In this document: positions 56,293-64,000 of the stretch, piece by piece
Layout of the letters: every line of letters begins with the position of its first letter
Position numbering within the stretch: position 1 is the stretch's first letter
Assembly: GCA_002105175.1 (NCBI GenBank)
Contig: MCGE01000016.1
Span: 255,501 to 319,500, forward strand
Direction of reading: 5' to 3'
DNA length: 64,000 bases
DNA from: Absidia repens
Lineage: Eukaryota > Mucoromycota > Mucoromycetes > Mucorales > Cunninghamellaceae
Program-made: the position numbers and the translations under genes
Notes under the pieces: generated by a model
Databases searched by the model: none
What the model was told of the DNA's origin: nothing
The model's input: the letters and a program-made list of their open reading frames with translations, nothing else

Positions 56293-59273
56293 CTAAGCTT
56301 GACCAGAATGACCAGATGGATATTGAGAGCCATGTGGATCGGAATTTCCACTTTCTTCATTACTAATGGTGGTATTGTTGGTAGTGGTGTTGTTGTCGTG
56401 GTTGTTGTTGTTGCTGATGTTGTTGTTGTTGTTGATGGTGCTGCTACTTTGCCCTTGCTCTGGCTCTTCTTCAATCGGTTCATACCCAGATCTCCGGTAT
56501 CTTTGCCATAAATAGTAGCCAATTCCGCCAAGGAGAGATACACCAACCAAGATCAAGATCGACACAAGTGCCACCGACCAAATCCAAGGCAAGCCAAATA
56601 AACCCCTGGACACTGGCATCAACACGGTATCCATTTGAATCACTTGAGCATATTGACCTAAGTGTCCTTTGGCCAAGATACGAGCATATGCACCTTGACC
56701 AGTTTTCCCCTCCACCTGGACATATTGTTCATCAAAGTAGCCCCCATCATGCACTATAATTCGATCCCTGTCTGATAAAAGCGTAGGATAGGTTTCGATT
56801 CGCCCACCAAGTATTGTGTGTCGCTGTTTTTGCTGTTCTTTTGGAATCACATGTAGTCGCACCAGTCGTTCATAGGCATTACGATCCTTGTTTTCCCATC
56901 CGGCACCCAAGGCTTCATCCATCTGTGCAAAGGCGCGATCCGTCGGCACAAGTAAAATATAGTCCTTTTCCAGACCAGAATCATCACCAGTATTACCATT
57001 ACCATCATCACCGCCACGACCTAGCCATGGGAAGTCGTTGAACCAATCCAAAACACGGTGAGCATCCATTCCCCTTAATATCTTGCGATGGGTCAGCGAA
57101 ACCGAGGACGGTATAATCACTGTATCAATTTTGTGGATCACCCCATTTGCCATTAACGTATCGGTGTGTAGGATAGTCCCATTGTTGTTGTTGTTGTTGT
57201 TGCTACCACTACCACTACCAATCATGATCCTTCCTTGATCGTCTGTTCCCCCTACTGATAAAGTGTCTTGTCCGGTCAAAGTTGTGACATTGTGTGTTGA
57301 TGTTCGAAGATCGTGATCATAAAGTAATGCTTGCGCTGCGTGGTGTTGTAAGGTTGCTTGTAGATCACCTCGTCCGTTTGGATGTAGTAAATACGTCGCC
57401 ACCAATCCTAACGATTTATAAGCTTGATTTGTTGGCGCAAATAAAGTGATTCCTGCAGCGTCCTTGATTTGGTCCACCACCTCCGAGACATACAAAGTTG
57501 CAATAAAGGAAGACAAATCCAGATCGATAACAATACTGGAAAAAACATCATGTGGCAAGTCCATGGGATTTGATAATTGATAAATCATATTGTCCTTGAT
57601 GGCCACTAAAGAGTGAGATACAAAAAAAAAGGGAGGAGGATGAGTATCAAGCATGTTGTTGCCAATATTCCTCTCACATTGGTACCTTTCCCTTTTTTCC
57701 TTCCTACTTACAGGAATCACCATGTACACGAGCATTTCCAAAATAAATAGTAGATTTCCAACCTTCTGGTAAATATACAGGAACCACTTGTGAATGTTTC
57801 TTGAGCTGAGGTGATTTGTACTCTGATTCAATCAATAGCCGATCTTTTAGTAGGTTCCGATCCCAACGGCCATGTAATATATGATAACTGAGCCAAGCCT
57901 TTTTAACGTTGTCGGGAATTGAGCCTTCGTTGATAGCGTTGTTGTCCGGTGCCAATACAGTAAAGTTGGTGACCCCCGGCGCCAAGTAATAGCCCAAATC
58001 ATATTCATCCAAGAGGGAGACAAACTTGGTGGCATTAATTCCATACAGATACTTCCGTGTGTCAAACGTCAACCGGTGGGTGATTGGCATTGTTTCCAGT
58101 CTGTGTAATACACCTGCAAAAAAGTATCAGTTCCACTCTCTTCATCACTTAGTAAAATAAACCATTCATACGTACCATTGGCAGCGAGAATATCCTTTTG
58201 TATAATGAGTTCGTCATTCACCGTGATGGTATTCTTTTCCTTGTCCACTTTGATTTTCAGGGTATCCCCATTAATGGCCTTGTCTAAAAGAAAAAACGGT
58301 GAATATATTTACTTGGAACACTTGAATGCCTCCTTCCAGAGTATCCACTTCATATATATCTTACATTGTTTTTCGCCACTAAAGTCATCAGCATAAATAT
58401 CACCGTGAATAATTAGATAGCCCAATAGAGTGAATAAGTCCTGGTCACCATAGTTTGATAAAAGATAAGCAATTTCCACTTGGCTGAAAGACTGTAGAAT
58501 AGATTGATCAGAGTAAAACACAGTGAATGGTTGATGTTGATTCAAAGTACGAATCAGTCCCACTTTATCCATCATCTGATACAAATCAATGTTTCCGTGT
58601 GTAAAAGTTTGCGCTAAGAATATTAATTAATAATGAGTGATAAAGTAAATAACAGTTCCAGTATCTTCCAATAACACTCACACGGTGTTATGTCATATTC
58701 TTTTTACACGTGTCACTTACATATCATTTGGGGAGGTTGTAGGATTTTGTTCACCGCATGGATAACAGTTTTCGAGTTGACAGGTACGTCCAAGTCGATC
58801 ATTTGAGCATCATTGACAAATAACGTCGTGCGAGATTTCGATAGCGTCGCCGCCAAGGAAAAAGAAGAAGAAGAGTGATTTGGTGACCGGTGAATCAAAA
58901 GACGCTGGCCAGTGTTGTTTTGTAAATAGTTTTCCAACTGAAGTGAAGATTCAATGACTTGGTGATGGCGAAATTTTTCTGCTGATATTTTCCGTGGAAG
59001 AAGGTGATAAAGAAGGGTTTCGTTGGTGATTGGTGGACCTTGGTAATTAGCAAATGCGTCATTGTCAGGAGCGAAGAAAGTACCAGTTTCAAGTGCATTG
59101 AGGACAGGGACAAGTCGAGTTTTTTGTATGTGTCTGATAAGTGTCCCGAACCTGGCATCGTTGGAGAGGACATCAATAATGGTTTGGTACGCCAAGACAC
59201 TAGATTGTTGAACGAAAATCGAAAGTGATAAGAATAACCACAAGAGCATAGATGCGTTGGTTGAAAACCGCAT
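56293..59273 (-). CDS. Multi-FAS1 (fasciclin) type I membrane protein
   Basis: Five exons (59273-58721, 58613-58365, 58283-58176, 58113-57712, 57605-56293) give 874 residues. Residues 1-28 are a signal peptide (MLLWLFLSLSIFVQQSSVLA). Four or five FAS1 repeats follow: first TIIDVLSNDARFGTLIRHIQ, with FFAPDNDAF and the closing VIHAVNKILQPP; then LYQMMDKVGLIRTL; then KYLYGINATKFVSLLDEY, with FTVLAPDNNAI; then LDLSSFIATLYVS, with ITLFAPTNQAYKSL and VIHKIDTVIIP; and a diverged last one with YILLVPTDRAFAQMDEALG. A single membrane span (about 777-803, IWSVALVSILILVGVSLLGG) and an Asn-rich cytosolic tail end the protein. Such proteins act in adhesion or as vacuolar/cell-surface proteins in fungi; several N-glycosylation sites are present. 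Confidence 0.93.
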
Positions 59274-59379
59274 ATTCCCCGTTGTGAAATGAAGATTGAA
59301 TGGTGTATATAATAGTATCGATTGAGGGAAAAAAAAAAGTATAGATATTGGTTTTTATTAGAAAAGAAAAAAAAAAAAA

Positions 59380-59410
<31 letters not shown>

Positions 59411-59494
59411 AGGGAAGATAAAATAAAATGAATCAATGGGAAAGACAGGAGCGGCGATTCAAATATCGATACAGTAACAGATAAAGAGATCCAA

Positions 59495-61205
59495 TCAAAT
59501 GAACAACCAAGCAATTTGCATAACAGCGCCCATCACCAAACACACAATAGGCAAACACAGCATACCATAGTGTCCTGCAATTTGGCCAGTGAGGAAGGGT
59601 AAAAATGCTGCACCAGAGGCTCCCACACCAGCAATGAAGCCAATAGAGGTAGGGTACAGTTCTTTGGGAAGGGTTTTTGAAGTCAAAGATATAGCAGTGG
59701 GAAACATGGGCCCAAGCAAAGCACCAATGAGCACAAACACTTTTTTTTAAAAAAAACAGTGATTAATTACTATAATTTCATAATATGGGCTGAGTGATCT
59801 TTACCTGTCGCATCCACCCGGAGATCATCGACTTTCCAAATACAACAGATGCCAATCAAAGTCAATAACGTGAAGATAGTGACCGATCTCTTTTCTCCAT
59901 ATCTTCCTGATATATAGCCCAATATAATTCTTCCAATAGCCAAAGCACCCCAATACATGGATAGCACCTTCCCCATTGATATGGGATCTCCATGCTTTCC
60001 TTCCACCAAGTATGTGTAGCCCCATCCACCCAACGTGACTTCCAATCCAACCTAATAATAAAAAAGGTACCACATTAGGTTAGCAAAACTAAAAACGTAT
60101 TGCAGTGCATTTTGGAGAGTCAACTTACATAAATTAAAATATATACTGTACATAATAGAGTGGTTCTATTCAAGATTGCTTCATTGATCATTTCCTTGGT
60201 AGATTTGTCGATTTGAGTCTGTTCAAACGTTGCAGAGAGGCTATCATCGTCCGATACGGTATCATCGTCAATCAAAGTCGAAGCAGCAGGAGATTCGGAT
60301 CCAGTTTGGCGAAGACCAACCGTTATTACCAGTAAGTTAAGCAAAGAAACGCATGACATGATTCCATAGAGCCATTTCCAAGAAAGTTGATGTTGCAGCA
60401 AACTTGTGCCAACGACAGGACTCAGCATTGCACCTACTCCATAAATGGCTAAATATATTTGGGCATATTTGAATAATAAGATAAAAGTAGAGTAAGCATA
60501 GTGATGGTGTGATGAAAACTAGATGTCCAATTTTTCTTCCTTGCTGTATTACCATGAACAACATTCAACATCAACGTGGCAAAAGGTAAGTGAGCCGTAA
60601 GGACATTCATACCTAAAAAGAAAAAATAAGTTTAGTCGCCGCCGCTCACCTCCCCCGCTGCACCGGCCCAAGTGCCACCTGCACTAACTACCATCAATCA
60701 CCCCTTATTTTTCTTTATTATGCAGGCAAATGCTATACTTACCAGCATCCAACAAAGCAATTCCAGAGCCTTGAACCACCATTAGTAAGCAAGTAAGCCG
60801 AAAATCAAAACCATTCATAATCAGTAAGTAAGCCAAGAGTACCAAACCACCAGCCATGTAAAGCGTCCCTTTTTGACCCAGACGACTGTTGACCAGCACA
60901 CCATTGAATGGAGCACATATGATGTACCCCGTAACATTTGACAGAAACAAGAAGGAGAGCGTTTGGTTGCTGATACCATAGTATTTTTTGAATTGTGGTA
61001 TCAATACACCTATAGCACCATCATTCATGCCAACAACCAAACTCATGAAGCATGCCGTAAACAGTGGTCGAAGGTGAGGTATAAGATCCTTAAATTTTTC
61101 TTCTTGTTGTTCTACTTGATCAGGCGGCTGTTGATTCAGATACTCTATTTGTGGTTCCGATGACGCTGGTGTAGACAGTAGCCTTGTACGTTCATCGTCA
61201 GACAT
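59495..61205 (-). CDS. Major facilitator superfamily transporter
   Basis: Five exons (61205-60743, 60612-60553, 60448-60129, 60051-59805, 59739-59495) give 444 residues with about 12 hydrophobic spans. Landmarks: LVVGMNDGAIGVLIPQFKKYYG in TM1-loop, NSRLGQKGTLYMAGG in the conserved loop 2-3 position, YGVGAMLSPVVGT, GLEVTLGGWGYTYLVE, ALAIGRIILGYISGRYG in TM8-loop and GPMFPTAISLTSKTLP. This set recalls the FucP/fungal BSC6-like MFS group rather than sugar porters or drug exporters. The substrate is unknown. The acidic loop between the two halves (DDDTVSDDDS) is typical. It lies 221 nt upstream of the start of the FAS1 gene, same strand, but there is no sign of co-transcription. Confidence 0.9.
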
Positions 61206-61820
61206 TTCTATTGGCAAGATAAAAAGGGAACTAAAGAAAAAAGAAGAAAAAAAAAACGCATTTATTGAAGGGCGGTGTTTCAATCCCCTAATTTGAACCG
61301 AGGGACGGGGAGAGGGAAACGATTGTGTTAGCACTTGACTCGTTGGTAGTAAGGGATATGTCGAAAAAGTCACGAGTAAAACACTAATACTGGGGCAGAT
61401 TTCTCGAGTAGAATATGAGCGGAAATGAATGCTAGGAAGAACAACGGCCCTCTTATGTGATCAGATCAGCCGAGCGTTAGGACGAAAAAGCAAAAATGAG
61501 TAAATTCTGGCTAAAATTTTGGGTAAAGAGGATTCAATCGAGGTGGGTGATCTGATGGCGATAAATAGGGCGAGTGTGATATTAAATATATCAAATCACT
61601 GTGACAAACAAACAATAATCTATTTTCATAGTATCATCAACCATTCAAAACAAATTGTGTCATTGAATCAAGATTGGATTTTATTATAAGTATAAAATAA
61701 CAACAATAAATAAAAAAAATATATATATGTAAAAGAACTGGAGAGAAGAATTCTAAAAATCTATGCAATATACTAAACTAAAACTGAAAAGGCAGGGGGA
61801 TTGATATAGAGGAGGCTAAT
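61206..61820. other. Intergenic region upstream of the MFS gene
   Basis: 615 nt, AT-rich, with the MFS-gene promoter and the bS18m 3' flank. No gene seen. Confidence 0.5.
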
Positions 61821-62640
61821 CTAGTATTGTCCTGAGAATCCAGAGGAAGGAGCTTTGCTTGTGGAAGACATGATACCTAATATGATACAAAATCGAGTAA
61901 GTACTTGTCGACGTTAGTTCATTGTAATTCACACTTACCCATAGCTCTTGCTCTTTTGACAGCCTTTGCCAGTTTTCTTTGATTCTTTGCAGTCAAACCT
62001 AATTAAAAATTACATGAAACGAATGAGTACATTTGGTTATCATACATGACGCTTCTGTGAATTGCTATTGTTTGTATTACCAGTCTTTTCTCTTGGTAAA
62101 ATCTTGCCCATGTCAGATACAAAGTGAGATAACAAGCGGTAGTTTTTGTATTCATGAAGAGGATCCAAGCCAAGCACATCAAAGGGATCTTCAGTAGGTG
62201 GATTGGGTCGGCCACGACGTTGGCGTAATTGATCTTGGTAACGGGCATCATTCAAGTCTTGAGGGTGGTAAATGTCACCAGCATGATGCATCTTTTGATA
62301 TCGTTGTCCTACATTCTCTACAGGCTTTGACTTTTCCTCTACAAAATAATGGATCAATATACATTTTCAAAAGATCGCTTTTTTCTTTGTAACTTACTGC
62401 TAACAGAGTTTTTAAGTAATAATAAAGTGTCTCGTTCAATACCTACAATGAAGGAACAAAGTGAGTAAATATGTCAACAAAATATAGAATCAAAGCGAAT
62501 TTACTTTTTGATGGACGAGATTGTTGATCTTGTTCTTGGCGAATAAAAGTGGTGGAGAAGTAGCGTTGGTGGATAGTCTTCAAGGCGCAGGATTGGCTAA
62601 TGGCCAAACGATTAGCAGCAGTTTTCAAGTTGGACAACAT
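61821..62640 (-). CDS. Mitochondrial small-subunit ribosomal protein bS18m
   Basis: Five exons (62640-62505, 62442-62398, 62338-62081, 61998-61939, 61876-61821) give 184 residues. The N-terminus (LKTAANRLAISQSCALKTIHQRYFST) has the Arg-containing, acid-free look of a mitochondrial presequence. The bS18 core is in the second half: DPLHEYKNYRLLSHFVSDMG, KILPREKTGLTAKNQRKLAK and AVKRARAMG. The block GLTAKNQRKLAKAVKRARA is the family signature for 16S/12S-type rRNA contact. It ends in a short Ser-rich tail on a 56-nt last exon. The ATG chosen is the one that begins the presequence-like segment; an upstream in-frame Met-containing ORF extension (MEGSFF) looks like leader. Confidence 0.93.
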
Positions 62641-63071
62641 TATAATATGAATAATAGAAGAAAAAAGGTAGGAAAAAAATGACCCCTCCAAGAAAAAAAA
62701 AAAACCACAACAAATTTAAATGGCCGCCAGCCTTTTTTTCTGAGCCTGCCGTCACATACTATACACCCCATTTATTATAGGACTGTGCATCTTTAATCTA
62801 CCTTAAACAAAAACATTGGAATAAAAATACAAACGACATCATTGCACATTACTGCTATGTCAAAGGTAAATCTTAGTTTTAAGAAAAAAAGAAGTCGAAG
62901 TGGAGCAGTGTCAACCCATTAAACTTGGCACTAAAGAAATTGACTCTCCGCCGATTTTTTCTGCTCAGGGAGCCAAAAACCGAACTCTTTTTTCTTTTTG
63001 TTCTTTCTTTCTCACAAAAATCCTCTTTTTCCTTTCTTCTTATTTATTTTTATACACTTATACACATACAT
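62641..63071. other. Divergent promoter region
   Basis: 430 nt between the bS18m and STIMATE-like starts. Pyrimidine-rich leader on the right side; otherwise nothing recognised. Confidence 0.5.
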
Positions 63072-64000
63072 ATGGATCACTCATTTCACCCGAAGGATAC
63101 CATATTCGTGGAAGAGGAAGGTGATTCGCAGCAAGGATGTAAACTACTGGATACCTTTGCCATATTTGTTCAACTTTTACTAGCATGTATTGCCTTTTCA
63201 ACACTCATTCTCAAACGACAAAGGGAAAAGCCAAGACGACCACTACGCATATGGTAAAAGCAATAACAATTTCGAAACGCCCATATGTGATCCTTACTCT
63301 CTTACTCACCTTTTTATTATTATTATTATCAATATAGGGCCTTTGATATCAGTAAACAAGTCGTTGGGGGAATAGTGATTCATACGTTGAACTTGATAGT
63401 ATCATACATTTCGGGTTATTCACTTGACGATAGCAGTCCTTCTAATCCTTGTGTCTGGTAAAGAACAAAGACACTTTTTTTTTATATACAATGCAGTATA
63501 TGACCCTGTTTGAACTAATACTTTTGTAGGTACTGGTTGAACATATTTGTGGATACTACCTTGGGAACTGGCATCATATGGGGAATGCTTCACCTGAGCC
63601 AATATGTAGCTAGACATTATGGACTCTCTGGTTTTCAAAGCGGTGTATATGGGACGCCTCCTTTCAAAAAGCAATTGAAACGTTGGGGGAAACAATTAGT
63701 GGTGTATGTATCGTCTTTGGTGGTCATGAAACTGGTTGTGCTACTCCTTTTCAAGATTTGTCCTTGGTTGGAAGATTTTGGTGAATGGGTGCTTGGTTGG
63801 ACTTTGGAAAATTATAAACTCCAAGTAGTTTTTGTCATGTTAATGTAAGTTGTCCTGCTACCCCCCCTCCCACCACAACTCCAAAAAAAAGGTGTATATA
63901 TGCCGACACTCCCGACTTATCATCACATGTTTTATTATAGATTTCCACTAGTTATGAACATTGTACAGTTTTGGATCGTGGATACAATCGTCAAACACAA
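63072..64000 (+). CDS. STIMATE/TMEM110-type multi-pass membrane protein (3' truncated by window edge)
   Basis: Four exons seen (63072-63253, 63338-63457, 63530-63844, 63941 to the end); about 225 residues before the window ends. At least five hydrophobic spans alternate with charged loops. Landmarks: LLDTFAIFVQLLLACIAFSTL, RRPLRIWAFDISKQVVGG, IHTLNLIVSYISG, NPCVWYWLNIFVDTTLGTGI and HYGLSGFQSGVYG. The NPCxWYWLNIxxDTTxG motif and the following YG-GF-SG-YG are shared with the TMEM110/STIMATE family (PF12400) and its fungal vacuolar/ER members. In animals the family promotes ER-plasma membrane contact and STIM1 calcium signalling; fungal roles are unclear. The last exon continues past the window. 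Confidence 0.9.

Noticed and set aside
1..64000. CRISPR array, prophage or bacterial operon
   Set aside because: The genes are spliced and eukaryotic throughout. The only regular direct repeats are coding triplet or 36-bp repeats and homopolymers.

Overview
The window is nuclear DNA from a filamentous fungus, most likely an early-diverging one (Mucoromycota, probably Mucorales). It is AT-rich. Genes carry many short introns (about 50-180 nt) with GTAAG/GTATG donors and YAG acceptors, often preceded by very long T tracts. The gene set fits such a lineage: an LtrA-like membrane protein, a Urc4 pyrimidine-catabolism protein, a DDRGK1-like protein, a GTPBP2-like GTPase, an MCM-binding protein and a CAS1-type O-acetyltransferase. 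Several of these are absent from yeasts. I found no tRNA, rRNA, CRISPR array or bacterial-style operon.

Layout. 1-19 kb is gene-sparse: the end of a C2H2 zinc-finger gene, a possible decayed OPT transporter, a GPI-type serine-rich cell-surface protein, a small nuclear-type protein with a USPL1-like zinc motif, ribosomal protein uS5 (RPS2), and a GATA factor with a 41-residue aspartate run. 18.7-31.9 kb holds minus-strand genes: LtrA family, MFS sugar transporter, Urc4 and a DDRGK1-like protein. 32.5-45.9 kb is denser: a dual-specificity phosphatase, CHO2 (phosphatidylethanolamine N-methyltransferase), a CAS1-type O-acetyltransferase, a GTPBP2-like GTPase and ESF2/ABT1. 47.4-64 kb holds MCMBP, an unknown protein, methylenetetrahydrofolate reductase, an NHP6-type HMG-box protein, a multi-FAS1 membrane protein, an MFS transporter, mitochondrial ribosomal protein bS18m and a STIMATE/TMEM110-type membrane protein that runs off the window end.

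The gene-poor regions are largely explained by one dispersed non-coding repeat family of about 0.45-1.1 kb. I see seven copies (three plus, four minus). Each begins with a CCCGCCCACGTG-like box, then a pyrimidine-rich stretch and a well-conserved body with internal AATAAA motifs. Six of the seven form three convergent pairs; two of the pairs bracket a gene (the GATA factor and Urc4).

The genes look like housekeeping and cell-surface functions rather than one pathway: ribosome production (uS5, ABT1, bS18m), one-carbon and phospholipid methylation (MTHFR, CHO2), replication and chromatin (MCMBP, NHP6) and the cell surface (GPI protein, CAS1 protein, FAS1 protein). MCMBP and MTHFR each contain one apparent 1-nt deletion that breaks an otherwise intact frame. 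Exon models were built by eye from splice consensus and reading-frame continuity. Unless noted, every exon set given sums to a whole number of codons.
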